The notes: a model not told the origin generated them from the letters alone. DNA of 64,000 bases from Agromyces sp. SYSU T00194 (GCF_040496035.1 NZ_JBEPJZ010000001.1:2108001-2172000), one strand, 5' to 3'. Positions 51,333 to 60,929 are shown, counted from the stretch's first letter. Translations and numbers: made by a program.

Positions 51333-52059
51333 TCACCCCGCCGACCGCGGCGCGCACCGCAGCACCCTGGCCGTGCTGGACGACCACCAGGTCGTGCTCG
51401 ACGGCCTCGTCTCCTGGGTGGAGGCCAACGCCCCCGACCTCGTCGTCGCGGTGCGTGCGACCACGTGGCTGGAGCTCGTGCGGTCACCGCGATTCCCGGT
51501 CGAGCTGGTGCTCATGGACTACCAGCTCGCCGAGCCCGTGTCGATCGAGTCGCGCGTGCGGACCTGCCGTGCGGCGGGAGCAGCGGTCGTGGTCGTCAGC
51601 GCCCTCGACTCGCGCGAGGCGCGCACCCGTGCGATCGACGCGGGCGCGGCGGCCTTCATCCCGAAGTCGCAGCCCGGCACGCGCGTGCTCGCGGTCGTCC
51701 GCCGGGTGCTCGCACGCCTGTCGTCCGGGGCGGTCGGCACGGCCGACCGGGACCGCGTGACCGAGGACGGCGTCGTCACCTACGCGCACTGGATGGGCGT
51801 GTCCGAGGTGGAGGCCGCGTCGGCCCTCGAGGCATCCGGTGCGCCCGCACCTTCGCTCAGCGCAGCCGAGCTCACCGCGCTCCGACTGTACGTCGGCGGA
51901 CGGACCACCGCCGACGTCGCCGACGAGATGGGCGTCAGCTATGAGACCGTGAAGACGTACCTGCGGCGAGTGCGCGAGAAGTACGCGCGCCTGGGCCGCT
52001 CCGCGAGTCGCAAGGGCGACCTCACCCGCCGTGCGGCGGAGGACGGATTCCTCGAGTAG
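51322..52059 (+). CDS. Response regulator with LuxR-type DNA-binding domain
   Basis: This 245-residue NarL/FixJ-type regulator has a receiver domain with acidic pair in TLAVLDDHQVVLDGL, phosphoacceptor Asp66 in LVLMDYQLAEP, Ser in VVVVSALDS and Lys in FIPKSQ. The C-terminal helix-turn-helix (LSAAELTALRLYVGGRTTADVADEMGVSYETVKTYLRRVREKYARLG) follows an unusually long linker (about residues 140-180). It starts inside sensor C and ends directly before tdk. The likely kinase is sensor B. The inverted repeat at 46859 is a possible target. Confidence 0.88.
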   Translation: MRADHPADRGAHRSTLAVLDDHQVVLDGLVSWVEANAPDLVVAVRATTWLELVRSPRFPVELVLMDYQLAEPVSIESRVRTCRAAGAAVVVVSALDSREARTRAIDAGAAAFIPKSQPGTRVLAVVRRVLARLSSGAVGTADRDRVTEDGVVTYAHWMGVSEVEAASALEASGAPAPSLSAAELTALRLYVGGRTTADVADEMGVSYETVKTYLRRVREKYARLGRSASRKGDLTRRAAEDGFLE

Positions 52060-52671
52060 ATGGCGAAGCTCTACTTCCGATACGGCGCGATGAACTCGGG
52101 CAAGAGCACCGCGCTCCTGCAGGCGGCGTTCAACTACGAGGAGCGCGGACAGCGCGTGCTGCTCGCCAAGCCCGCCGTGGACACCAAGGGCGCCGAGCAC
52201 ATCGTGTCCCGGCTCGGCGTCACGCGCGAGGTCGACTTCGTGTTCGCACCGGGCGACGACGCGCTCGCCGCGTTCCGGCGGCATCGCGCGGCGGTCGTCG
52301 CCGCCGACGGGCAGGACGTCAGCTGCCTCCTGGTCGACGAGGCCCAGTTCCTCTCGCCGCGCCAGGTGAACGACCTCCTCCGGGTCGCGCTCGTCGAGGG
52401 CGTCCCCGTCCTGGCGTACGGCATCCGCACCGACTTCCAGACGACGGCGTTCCCGGGCAGTCGACGGCTGCTCGAGGTGGCCCACAGCCTCGAGGAGCTG
52501 AAGACCATCTGCCGGTGCGGTCGCAAGGCGATCTTCAACGGACGACTGGTCGACGGGCGCTACGTGTTCGACGGGGACCAGGTCGCCATCGACGGCGTCG
52601 AGGTGACGTACGAGTCGCTCTGCGGCGCCTGCTACCTGCAGGAGTCCGGCGGGGCGCTCGACGGTTCCTGA
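52060..52671 (+). CDS. tdk: Thymidine kinase
   Basis: This 203-residue type II thymidine kinase phosphorylates thymidine for salvage. It has the P-loop YGAMNSGKSTALLQ, Walker B CLLVDEAQFLSPRQV, lasso-loop segment and a four-Cys zinc site (ICRCGRKAIFNGR and YESLCGACYLQ). The ATG follows the response-regulator stop with no gap, so it is translated from the same transcript, an unusual placement for tdk. It ends 3 bp from the convergent membrane hydrolase stop. Confidence 0.93.
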   Translation: MAKLYFRYGAMNSGKSTALLQAAFNYEERGQRVLLAKPAVDTKGAEHIVSRLGVTREVDFVFAPGDDALAAFRRHRAAVVAADGQDVSCLLVDEAQFLSPRQVNDLLRVALVEGVPVLAYGIRTDFQTTAFPGSRRLLEVAHSLEELKTICRCGRKAIFNGRLVDGRYVFDGDQVAIDGVEVTYESLCGACYLQESGGALDGS

Positions 52672-52674
52672 CGC

Positions 52675-55539
52675 TCACCGCGCGCGGTCGTCGCGGCCGG
52701 ACGTCCCCCGGGCCTCCGGCGGCTGGAGCGCGGCGACGAGCTCGTCCCGGGCGTGCAGGTACTGCCGGGTGGCCAGGTAGTCGTTGTGCTTCGCCACGCC
52801 CCAGATGTAGCGGTCCGGTGCGCTCTCCGTGGCGCCCAGGTCGATCGGGTTGCCGGCCGCGTTGTAGCTGAAGGCGGGGAAGCCCAGGTAGTCCGTCCGC
52901 CGCCACAGGCTCCGCCAGCGCGGGGGAGTGGCGGGGTCGCCGTCGTACCCGAGCACGCTCGCCAGCGTCTCGTCGGCCCGGTCGGCCGCGAACGGATCGA
53001 CCCCGCGGCGGCGCCGGTCCGGGAAGACCTCCGGCCACTCCAGCCGCACCTGCGACCACCAGGGGTCCGCCTTGCGCAGCGAGGGTGCGCGGCACCCGGG
53101 GACGCCGAGCACCTGGTGCCCGAGCACGGAGGGGAAGAACCGGCTGAAGTAGGCCCGCAGCTGCGTGCCGTACGAGAGCAGCCCGACCCGGTCGGCCGCG
53201 CACGCCGCGTCGTCGCCGCGCACGAGGTGCGGCAGCGACCGCGTCGTGCGCTCGTTGGAGAGCGCGAGCACCGATGCCGCGGCGATCACCGTTCCCATCG
53301 AGTGCGCCGAGATGACCACGCCCGTCGGAGCCAGCTCCGGACGCCGCAGCCACGTGCAGGTGCGGGCGGTGAGCTCCGGCACGGCGCGCTCGCCGTAGCA
53401 GGGCGGTGCGAACGGATGTCCCGCCCTCGGGAAGAAGCACATGATGTCCCAGAGCAGCGCGAGGGGGCGCTCGGTGTGGGACGCGGCACGCGCGGCGACC
53501 GCGCCGACCGCGGCGATCGCGACCGCGGCCAGGATCGCCACCGCGGCGTCTCGGATCCCGACCCGGACGTGGTCGGCGGGCACGACGCTCCGGAGCAGCT
53601 CGAATCCGAGGCTCGAGGTGAGCGGCAGGAACCCGACGGCCGCGAGCGCCGCGACGAGTCCGAGCACCCCCTCGCCACGATGCACGATGGTCGCCGACGT
53701 GCGGGCGCCGACGATGCGTCGCGCTCGGCCCACCACGGCGTCGCCGTCCTCGCGCGCCGCGTAGTCCGGAGCCGGGTCGGTGATGCCGAGGAGGTTCGCG
53801 TCCGAGGTCGCGTCCTCGACGTCGTCGTCCGCGAGGGGCGGCACGGTGAACTGCGTGCGCCGGGTCACCGCGCGCAGCGCGGAGACGCCGCCGACCACCA
53901 GCACGAGCACGGCGATGGCCGCGATGACCACGCTGTAGCGCTCGTACGCGTCGGGCGCGTCGAGCGGGGTCGCCCCGGGCGCCGGGGGCGTGCGCCAGAT
54001 GAAGCGCGTCTCACCCGCATCGGTGGAGGTGCCGAGCCATGCGCTCACCCCGAGCACGAGCAGGCTCGAGATGACCATCGACGTGAGCAGCGCGAGCAGC
54101 ATGCCGACTGCGGGGCCGGTCCCCGCCCAGGCGACGAACCGGGTGTCGGTTCGCCGACCGCGGCCCCAGACGACCAGGAAGAACCCGACGACGCAGGCGA
54201 CCCCGGCGCCCAGCAGCGCCCAGTCGAGGCGGATGCCGGCGACGGCCACGTCCTCGGGCACGAGTTCGCTCGCCAGCAGGAGGAGCAGCGCTCCGGGCAG
54301 CAGCGTGAACGAGACCGCCCTCGGCACCCCGCGGACCCATCCGGCGCCCGCGTACGCGACGCCGAGCGCGACCACGGCGAGCGCGTTCGGCGTCGCGACC
54401 AGGCCCAGGAAGGGAGCGCCGTCCGGGCCCGTGCCGTCGCGCGTCGAGGTGGTGGCGAGCATGCCCGCGACGTAGGTCAGGTACGCGACGATCGCGACGG
54501 CGAGGATCAGCGTCGCCCACCTGCGGTTCGACGCGGCGCGCCGCGGGGTCCGCGGACTCGTCGCGAGCCAGACGAACACCGCCGAGGCGACGAGGATCAC
54601 GCCGCCGACGAGGATCACGCTCGGGAAGAGCGGTCCCGAGGCGGTGACCGCCTCCCAGCAGATGCCGTCGCACGCGTCGGGATCGCCGTCGAGTGCCGCA
54701 TCCCAGCCGAGGAGCAGGAGCACGAGGCCGATCGAGGCCGCGAAGTGGAGCTGCTCGCTGGTCGCGGTCACCCGGGCCATCGACCAGAATCCGCGGGTGG
54801 CGAGCAGCGGGCGGCGCCGGGCGTCCGACATGAACGTGCTGCTGAACTCCGCGACGTTCGACTCGTAGTTCACGCGCCCGCGGCGCGCGATGAGGTAGAT
54901 CAGCGTCATCGCCGCGATCGGCGCCAGGCTGAAGAGGGCCGCGCGCGCGGTGCGGTCCAGGCCGAGCAGGCCGTCGAACAACGCGGGCAGCGCCGCGCAC
55001 ACGCGGTCCCCGCGGAAGCACTGCGCGGCGATGAGGTCGACCGCCACGGACATGAACGCGGTCACGTAGATCAGGGTCAGCGTGAGCGCGAAGATGCGGA
55101 GCGTCGCCGCGCCGCGTCCGGCCGTCCAGCCCTGGTGGTCCGCGCGGTCGGGGAGCGGGATGCGGCGCGTCCAGTAGGCGATGTTGGTGAGGCCGAACGG
55201 GAGCAGGAACAGCCAGCCCAGGTGCACGAAGACCCGGCCGACGACCGCGAGCGCCGTGCCGCCGGTGCGCGCGAGGCTGCCCCACGAGTACGCCTCGGTG
55301 GAGGCGATGCCGGTCGCCGGGTCGATCGTCTCGTTGTCGTCGTCCTTCCGGCTCCAGAAGGATCCGAGGTCGTCGCCGAGACGGCGGGTGATCTCCTCGG
55401 GCTCCGACTCCAGCATGACCGCGGGCGGTGCGTTCGCGATGCCGTGCACGCGGATCTCGAGCACGTGCGCCGGTCGTCCTGCGCCGGTCGCCGTCGCCGC
55501 ACTGCCCGGCGTCGCGTCGTCGGTGGCCTCGTCCTGCAT
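52675..55539 (-). CDS. Large membrane protein with split alpha/beta-hydrolase
   Basis: This 954-residue protein starts with a hydrolase-like strand and oxyanion loop, HVLEIRVHGIANAPPAVML (His32-Gly33), followed by about 600 residues containing roughly ten to twelve membrane segments. The nucleophile elbow VVISAHSMGTVIAAASVL (Ser747) appears only near the C-terminus, followed by further soluble sequence with candidate Asp and His. The same HG...AHSMG order without the insert is normal for lipases. I infer a cytoplasmic lipase-like catalytic unit assembled around a membrane core. Related RVHGV-type proteins occur in Actinobacteria, all unassigned as far as I know. The ATG at 55539 is a choice between several in-frame codons. 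Confidence 0.75.
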   Translation of the reverse strand: MQDEATDDATPGSAATATGAGRPAHVLEIRVHGIANAPPAVMLESEPEEITRRLGDDLGSFWSRKDDDNETIDPATGIASTEAYSWGSLARTGGTALAVVGRVFVHLGWLFLLPFGLTNIAYWTRRIPLPDRADHQGWTAGRGAATLRIFALTLTLIYVTAFMSVAVDLIAAQCFRGDRVCAALPALFDGLLGLDRTARAALFSLAPIAAMTLIYLIARRGRVNYESNVAEFSSTFMSDARRRPLLATRGFWSMARVTATSEQLHFAASIGLVLLLLGWDAALDGDPDACDGICWEAVTASGPLFPSVILVGGVILVASAVFVWLATSPRTPRRAASNRRWATLILAVAIVAYLTYVAGMLATTSTRDGTGPDGAPFLGLVATPNALAVVALGVAYAGAGWVRGVPRAVSFTLLPGALLLLLASELVPEDVAVAGIRLDWALLGAGVACVVGFFLVVWGRGRRTDTRFVAWAGTGPAVGMLLALLTSMVISSLLVLGVSAWLGTSTDAGETRFIWRTPPAPGATPLDAPDAYERYSVVIAAIAVLVLVVGGVSALRAVTRRTQFTVPPLADDDVEDATSDANLLGITDPAPDYAAREDGDAVVGRARRIVGARTSATIVHRGEGVLGLVAALAAVGFLPLTSSLGFELLRSVVPADHVRVGIRDAAVAILAAVAIAAVGAVAARAASHTERPLALLWDIMCFFPRAGHPFAPPCYGERAVPELTARTCTWLRRPELAPTGVVISAHSMGTVIAAASVLALSNERTTRSLPHLVRGDDAACAADRVGLLSYGTQLRAYFSRFFPSVLGHQVLGVPGCRAPSLRKADPWWSQVRLEWPEVFPDRRRRGVDPFAADRADETLASVLGYDGDPATPPRWRSLWRRTDYLGFPAFSYNAAGNPIDLGATESAPDRYIWGVAKHNDYLATRQYLHARDELVAALQPPEARGTSGRDDRAR

Positions 55540-55683
55540 CCGGAACACCCCCCATCGCTCGGGCGGGCGCGCGTGGCGTCCGGGGCCAGTCTCGTGCGCG
55601 CCGGTGGTCGCTCGGAACCGTGCAGGCCCGGATCGGGGGCTCCGCGTGGGCGCGGAGGCGGGCACCGTGCGACGATGGCTCGC

Positions 55684-56766
55684 ATGACCGGTCCCGACGT
55701 GCGCACGCGCACGTCGGCCGAGCGGTTCCGGCTCGGTCGCCGGATCGTCGGCGTCGACGCCGCGCGCGGACTCGCCCTGGTCGGCATGTTCGTCGCGCAC
55801 CTGGCGCCCGACCCGCCCGAGGGCACGGTCGGCGCGGTCGCGCTGTCGCTCGCCGACGAGCGTCCCCGGCTGCTCTTCGCCCTCACCGCCGGCATCGGCC
55901 TGGGGCTGCTGACGGGCGGCGCCGTGCCGGCCGGGGCCGACCAGCGGGCGGAACTGCGTCGGCAGGTCGCCGTGCGCGCCGTGCTCCTGCTGCTGCTCGG
56001 CCTCGCGCTGGCCACGTTCCTCCGCCCGCTCGCCTCGGTCATCCTGGACGAGTACGGCATCGCCTTCCTGCTGCTCCTGCCGCTGCTCTTCCTGCCGCGA
56101 GGCGTGCTGCTCGGCATCGGCGCGGGCCTGCTCGCGCTCGCGCCGGGGGCCGCGGTCGCGCTCGCCGCGACCGACGCGGTCGGCGACGCCCGCGGCGGCG
56201 CCTGGCGGCTCGTCGTGGACTGGTTCGTCGCCGGTGCGTACCCGGTGCCGGTCTGGGTCGGGGTGATGCTCATCGGCGTCGCGATCGCGCGGGCCGACCT
56301 GCTGCGTCCGGCGACGGCGTCGGCGATGGCGCTCGCCGGGTCGGCGGCCGCCGTCACCTGCGTGCCCGCCGCGGCGTGGGTCCGCGACGTGGGGGCTCCG
56401 GCCGACGCGGCCGTCGCCGAGTCGCTCGCCGCGATCGGCAACGTGGGCGTCGGCCTGGTCGTCACGGCTGCGCTCGTCGGTGCCACGCAGTGGGGAGGGG
56501 AGCGGATGCGGCGCGCATCGCGGATCACGCTCGCGCCGTTCACGGCGATGGGCGCGATGCCGCTCACCGTCTACACCGCCCACATCGTCGTCGTCTCGCA
56601 GGCGATCCGGGTCGAGGACGGCGCCCTCGCCGACGATTCCTGGCCGCTGCTGGTGCTGACCGTCGCCGGATCGATGCTGTTCGCCCTCGCCTGGGGACGC
56701 TGGGTCGGGCGGGGGCCCCTGGAGGCGCTGTTCCGCCTGCTCAGCGGTCGCGATCGCACGGCCTGA
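55684..56766 (+). CDS. DUF418-like membrane protein
   Basis: This 360-residue membrane protein starts with the family motif RRIVGVDAARGLALVGMFVAHLAP and has about ten segments. The C-terminal part (APFTAMGAMPLTVYTAHIVV and GPLEALFRLLSG) matches the DUF418/acyltransferase-3-like group that moves acyl groups across the membrane or onto cell-surface glycans. The function is unproved. The ATG at 55684 sits 9 nt downstream of another in-frame ATG; a weak GACGAT hexamer 7 nt upstream would make it leaderless. It diverges from the large hydrolase gene. Confidence 0.75.
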   Translation: MTGPDVRTRTSAERFRLGRRIVGVDAARGLALVGMFVAHLAPDPPEGTVGAVALSLADERPRLLFALTAGIGLGLLTGGAVPAGADQRAELRRQVAVRAVLLLLLGLALATFLRPLASVILDEYGIAFLLLLPLLFLPRGVLLGIGAGLLALAPGAAVALAATDAVGDARGGAWRLVVDWFVAGAYPVPVWVGVMLIGVAIARADLLRPATASAMALAGSAAAVTCVPAAAWVRDVGAPADAAVAESLAAIGNVGVGLVVTAALVGATQWGGERMRRASRITLAPFTAMGAMPLTVYTAHIVVVSQAIRVEDGALADDSWPLLVLTVAGSMLFALAWGRWVGRGPLEALFRLLSGRDRTA

Positions 56767-56828
56767 GCGCGCGCGTGTGCGCCGCGCGTCCGCGTGGGAG
56801 AGAATTGAACCCGCTCTTGAGGAGGAAC

Positions 56829-58127
56829 ATGAGAATCTCGGTGATCGGCTGCGGCTACCTCGGCGCCGTGCACGCGTCCGCGATGGCGGAGCTCGGACAC
56901 GACGTGATCGGCATCGACGTCGACGAGGGGAAGATCGCACGACTCGCCGCGGGCGATCCGCCGTTCTACGAGCCGGGCCTGCCCGAGATCCTGACCTCGG
57001 CGGCGCAGAGCGGACGCTTGCGGTTCAGCACCGACTTCTCGGAGGCTGCCGACGCCGACGTGCACTTCATCGCGGTCGGCACCCCGCAGACGGCGGGCGG
57101 CTATGCCGCGGACCTGACCTACGTGCACGCCGCGGTCGACAGCCTGATGCCCCACCTGAAGCCGGGTGCACTGGTGGCGGGCAAGAGCACGGTGCCGGTG
57201 GGCACCGCGGCCGAGCTCGCCGAGAAGCTCGCCGCAGGCAGCGAGGCGAGCCTGGCCTGGAACCCCGAGTTCCTCCGCGAGGGCTTCGCCGTCGAGGACA
57301 CGATCCGGCCCGACCGGCTCGTCTACGGCGTCGCCGACCAGCGCGCGGCCGACCTGCTCGACGAGGTGTACGCGCAGGCGCTCGGCGCGGGGACGCCGAG
57401 GATCATCACGGACTACGCCACGGCGGAGCTCGTCAAGGTCTCCGCGAACGCGTTCCTGGCCACCAAGATCAGCTTCATCAACGCGATGGCCGAGATCGCC
57501 GAGTCGACGGGCGCCGACGTGACCGCGCTCGCGGATGCGATCGGGCACGACGCGCGGATCGGCCGACGATTCCTGAACGCCGGCGTGGGCTTCGGCGGCG
57601 GGTGCCTGCCGAAGGACATCCGCGCCTTCAGCGCGCGCGCCGAGGAGCTCGGCCGCGGCCAGTCGGTCGCATTCCTCAAGGAGGTCGACGCGATCAACCT
57701 GCGGCGCCGTCAGCGCGTCGTCGACCTGGCGGTGGGTGCGCTCGACGGGGAGATCCACCACTCCAAGATCGCCGTGCTGGGGGTGACCTTCAAGCCGGAC
57801 TCGGACGACGTCCGCGACTCCCCGGCGCTCGACGTGGCCGTGCAGCTCAAGGGGCTCGGCGCCCGGGTCGTCGCGACCGACCCGCAGGGGATCGAGAACG
57901 CCCGGGCGCGGCACCCGCAGCTCGAGTACGCCGTGTCGACCGACGACGCGCTCCGTGATGCCGACCTCGTGGTGCTGGTCACCGAGTGGACCCAGTACCG
58001 CGAGCTGGACCCGGTCGCGGTCGCCGGGCTCGTGGCGACGCCGACGGTGATCGACGGGCGCAACGTGCTGTCGCCGGAGGCCTGGCGCGCCGCCGGGTTC
58101 GCCTACCACGGCATGGGTCGTCCCTGA
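56829..58127 (+). CDS. ugd: UDP-glucose 6-dehydrogenase
   Basis: This 432-residue enzyme oxidises UDP-glucose to UDP-glucuronate for surface polysaccharide. It has the NAD-binding start ISVIGCGYLGAVHASAMAELGH, FIAVGTPQ, NPEFLREGFAVEDTIRPDRLVYG and the catalytic Cys259 in GFGGGCLPKDIRAF. The C-terminal UDP-binding domain includes ITFKPDSDDVRDSPA-like sequence (VTFKPDSDDVRDSPAL). A strong GAGGAGG site lies 5 nt before the ATG. It begins a run of envelope genes with the glycosylphosphotransferase and LCP ligase. Confidence 0.95.
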   Translation: MRISVIGCGYLGAVHASAMAELGHDVIGIDVDEGKIARLAAGDPPFYEPGLPEILTSAAQSGRLRFSTDFSEAADADVHFIAVGTPQTAGGYAADLTYVHAAVDSLMPHLKPGALVAGKSTVPVGTAAELAEKLAAGSEASLAWNPEFLREGFAVEDTIRPDRLVYGVADQRAADLLDEVYAQALGAGTPRIITDYATAELVKVSANAFLATKISFINAMAEIAESTGADVTALADAIGHDARIGRRFLNAGVGFGGGCLPKDIRAFSARAEELGRGQSVAFLKEVDAINLRRRQRVVDLAVGALDGEIHHSKIAVLGVTFKPDSDDVRDSPALDVAVQLKGLGARVVATDPQGIENARARHPQLEYAVSTDDALRDADLVVLVTEWTQYRELDPVAVAGLVATPTVIDGRNVLSPEAWRAAGFAYHGMGRP

Positions 58128-58319
58128 CCGGGCGCCGGGCGCCGTAACGATCCGGGCCCGATCACCCCAGAACGGGGGGCATTGTAGTGCGTGGCGCGCG
58201 CCCGCATGCCACGATTGCAGGACCCGCGTGTTCGAAAGGTCGAGCACGATCCTCGACCGACCATCCCCTGCGTCGGAGGCACGCACGCGGGTTCGGGCGG
58301 GAACGGGAGGAGCCGGCGC

Positions 58320-59774
58320 GTGACGACGACCAACCAGCGGTCTCGGGCGGCCAGCCGCCTCGAGCGCTGGCAGCGTGACTACGCGGCCCGCCTGTTCGCC
58401 ACCGACCTCGTCGTCATCGTCGTGGCCGTCTTCGGCTCGCAGCTGCTGCGCTTCGGCGAGAACGCCGCGGCCCAGCGCGTGGCCGAGCAGGAGATCAGCT
58501 ACACGCTGGTGTCGATCCTGCTCATCGTCGTGTGGATGGTCTCGCTGGACCTCTTCTCCACCCGCGACCACACCGTCATCGGCGCCGGCGCGGCCGAGTA
58601 CCGACGCCTGGTCGACGCGACGATCCGCGTCTTCGGCGTCCTGGCGATCGTCGCCTACCTGCTCCAGTCGCAGCTCGGTCGCGGATACGTGCTGATCGCG
58701 TTGCCGGGCGGCGTGCTGCTGCTCATCGCCAGCCGGTGGTGCTGGCGCCAGTGGCTGGTGCGCCAGCGCGCACGGGGCGCGTACAGCCGCCGGGTGCTGC
58801 TCGTCGGCGAGCGCGCGAAGTCCGTCCACGTCGCCGAGCAGATGGGGCGGGCGCCGACCGGCGGCTTCCGCATCGTCGGGGCGGTGACCGACCACGGCTC
58901 GGTCGACCAGGACCTCGTCCGGGGCGTCCCGGTGCTGGGCGACTTCCCGCGCGTGCTGGAGGCGCTCGAGGAGGCGGACGCGGACACGGTCATCTACGCC
59001 GGTTCCGACCTCGTGCGACCCGATCAGCTGCGGGAACTCGGATGGGACCTCGAGGAGCGGGAGGTGAGCCTCGTCATGGCGCCCGCGCTGGTCGACGTCG
59101 CGGGGCCCCGCATCCACGCCACCCCGGTCGCGGGCCTGCCGCTCATCCACGTGGACTACCCGAGGTTCATCGGGCGCAAGTACGCGACCAAGCGGGTGTT
59201 CGACATCGCGGTCTCGTCCGTCGCGCTCCTGGTGCTGAGCCCGGTGTTCCTCGTGATCGCCCTGCTGGTGCGACGCGACAGCGCCGGGCCCGCGTTCTTC
59301 GCCCAGGAGCGGGTCGGCCTGAACGGCGGCACGTTCCACATGCTGAAGTTCCGCTCGATGGTCGTCGACGCCGAGGGCCAGCTCCCCGGCCTCCTCGACA
59401 AGTCCGACGGCAACGACGTCCTCTTCAAGCTGCGCGCCGACCCCCGGGTCACGCGCGTCGGCGCGGTGCTGCGCCGATACAGCCTCGACGAACTGCCGCA
59501 GCTGGTCAACGTGCTCCGCGGGGAGATGTCCCTGGTCGGGCCGCGCCCGCCGCTCCCGCGTGAGGTCGAGCGCTACGGTCGCGCGGCCGAACGGCGGCTG
59601 CTCGTCCGCCCGGGCATCACCGGGCTCTGGCAGGTCAGCGGCCGCTCCGACCTGTCGTGGTCGGACAGCCTGCGTCTCGACCTCTTCTACGTCGAGAACT
59701 GGTCGCTGACCGGCGACATCATCGTGCTCATGCGCACGGTGCGTGCGGTGGCGAGCTCCCGCGGCGCGTACTGA
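58320..59774 (+). CDS. Polyprenyl glycosylphosphotransferase (exopolysaccharide initiation)
   Basis: This 484-residue membrane enzyme transfers a sugar phosphate to undecaprenyl phosphate, the first step of exopolysaccharide or cell-wall glycan repeat synthesis. Four membrane segments (from LFATDLVVIVVAVFGSQ), a central CoA-binding-like Rossmann domain (RRVLLVGERAKSVHVAEQM) and the bacterial sugar-transferase domain are present in order; the latter has KRVFDIAVSSVALLVLSPVF, KFRSM, LRADPRVTRVGAVLRRYSLDELPQL and GPRPPLPREV with the catalytic Asp-Glu pair in SLDELPQ. The GTG at 58320 has GGGAGGAG about 9 nt upstream. The 192 bp before it hold no gene. Confidence 0.9.
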   Translation: MTTTNQRSRAASRLERWQRDYAARLFATDLVVIVVAVFGSQLLRFGENAAAQRVAEQEISYTLVSILLIVVWMVSLDLFSTRDHTVIGAGAAEYRRLVDATIRVFGVLAIVAYLLQSQLGRGYVLIALPGGVLLLIASRWCWRQWLVRQRARGAYSRRVLLVGERAKSVHVAEQMGRAPTGGFRIVGAVTDHGSVDQDLVRGVPVLGDFPRVLEALEEADADTVIYAGSDLVRPDQLRELGWDLEEREVSLVMAPALVDVAGPRIHATPVAGLPLIHVDYPRFIGRKYATKRVFDIAVSSVALLVLSPVFLVIALLVRRDSAGPAFFAQERVGLNGGTFHMLKFRSMVVDAEGQLPGLLDKSDGNDVLFKLRADPRVTRVGAVLRRYSLDELPQLVNVLRGEMSLVGPRPPLPREVERYGRAAERRLLVRPGITGLWQVSGRSDLSWSDSLRLDLFYVENWSLTGDIIVLMRTVRAVASSRGAY

Positions 59775-59854
59775 CCCGCGAGTCCGGAAACACGCACCCC
59801 GAACAGGGGATCCGTTCTCGGTGGATACTCGGCTGTGAGGTCCCCCGTGCGGGA

Positions 59855-59860
59855 TACGAT
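59855..59860 (+). promoter_or_regulatory. -10 box of a leaderless LCP gene
   Basis: TACGAT ends 7 nt before the GTG at 59868. Confidence 0.5.
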
Positions 59861-59867
59861 TGCGCTC

Positions 59868-60917
59868 GTGTCACTGAATCTCGACGAGTCCGAGGTCGCT
59901 CCTCGCAAGCGCACCGGGCTGCGCGTCACGCTCATCACGCTCGGGGCGATCCTCGGCGTGATCGCGATCGGCATCGCCGTCGTCGCGATCTTCATCGGCA
60001 CCATCGCGCGCACCTGGGACGAGGAGACCGCGAAGCTGCTCGAGGAGGACACCTTCCCCGAGGAGAGCCTCCGCCCGCCCGTGATCGAGGACGGCGACGC
60101 CGCCAACGCGGTCAACATCCTGCTGCTCGGATCGGACACGCGCGACGCCGTCGGCGACGACATCACCGACCTGCCCGGCGGCCAGCGCTCCGACACGATC
60201 ATGGTCGTCAACATCTCGGGCGACCGCGAGCACGTCACCGTCATGTCGATCCTGCGCGACAGCTGGGTCGAGATCCCCGGCCACGGCACCGCGAAGATCA
60301 ACGCGGCGCTCTCCTACGGCGGCGTCCCGCTGGCCGTGCAGGTCATCGAGGGCCTCATCGACGCGCGCATCGACCAGGTCGCCATCGTCGACGCCGAGAG
60401 CTTCAAGGGCCTCACCGACGCGCTCGGCGGGGTCGACCTCAACAACCCGATCGCGTTCCAGAGCACCCACATCGACCACTTCTTCCCGCAGGGGATGCAG
60501 CACCTCGACGGCGAGCTCGCGATGGCCTATGCCCGGGAGCGCAAGGCGTACGCCGACGGCGACTACCAGCGCGTGCGCAACCAGCAGCTGTTCATCAGTT
60601 CCGTGATGGACACGGCACTGAGCGCCGACACCGCACTGAACCCCGGTCGCGTCGCCGACATCGTGAGCGCCGTCTCGCCGTTCATCACGGTGAGTGAGGG
60701 GCTGAACGCCGCGTACGTGGGCGGGCTCGCGCTCGAGATGACCTCGATCCGCAAGGACGACATCACGTTCTTCACGATGCCCACGTCGGGCATCGGGGTC
60801 TCCGCCGACGGGCAGTCGATCGTGATCGTCGACGAGTCGCGCATCCCCGAGATGCAGGAGGCGTGGGCCGAGGACGAGGTGAACGAGTTCGCGAACCTCG
60901 TGAAGTCCGGCGGCTGA
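59868..60917 (+). CDS. LytR-CpsA-Psr family cell-wall glycopolymer ligase
   Basis: This 349-residue protein has a short cytoplasmic tail with basic PRKRTG, one membrane anchor (VTLITLGAILGVIAIGIAVVAIFIG) and an extracellular LCP domain: NILLLGSDTRD, SDTIMVVNISGD, MSILRDSWVEIP, KINAALSYGGVPLAVQVIEGL and AYARERKAYADGDYQRVRNQQ, with the Arg and Asp residues that bind the lipid pyrophosphate. LCP proteins transfer lipid-linked glycopolymers to peptidoglycan, agreeing with the neighbouring priming transferase. A TACGAT box 7 nt before the GTG indicates a leaderless gene. Confidence 0.93.
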   Translation: MSLNLDESEVAPRKRTGLRVTLITLGAILGVIAIGIAVVAIFIGTIARTWDEETAKLLEEDTFPEESLRPPVIEDGDAANAVNILLLGSDTRDAVGDDITDLPGGQRSDTIMVVNISGDREHVTVMSILRDSWVEIPGHGTAKINAALSYGGVPLAVQVIEGLIDARIDQVAIVDAESFKGLTDALGGVDLNNPIAFQSTHIDHFFPQGMQHLDGELAMAYARERKAYADGDYQRVRNQQLFISSVMDTALSADTALNPGRVADIVSAVSPFITVSEGLNAAYVGGLALEMTSIRKDDITFFTMPTSGIGVSADGQSIVIVDESRIPEMQEAWAEDEVNEFANLVKSGG

Positions 60918-60929
60918 TCGGGCCGTCGC

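Noticed and set aside
58128..58319. Upstream extension of the glycosylphosphotransferase starting at 58191
   Set aside because: The extra 43 residues are not protein-like for the family, and a good ribosome site precedes the GTG at 58320.
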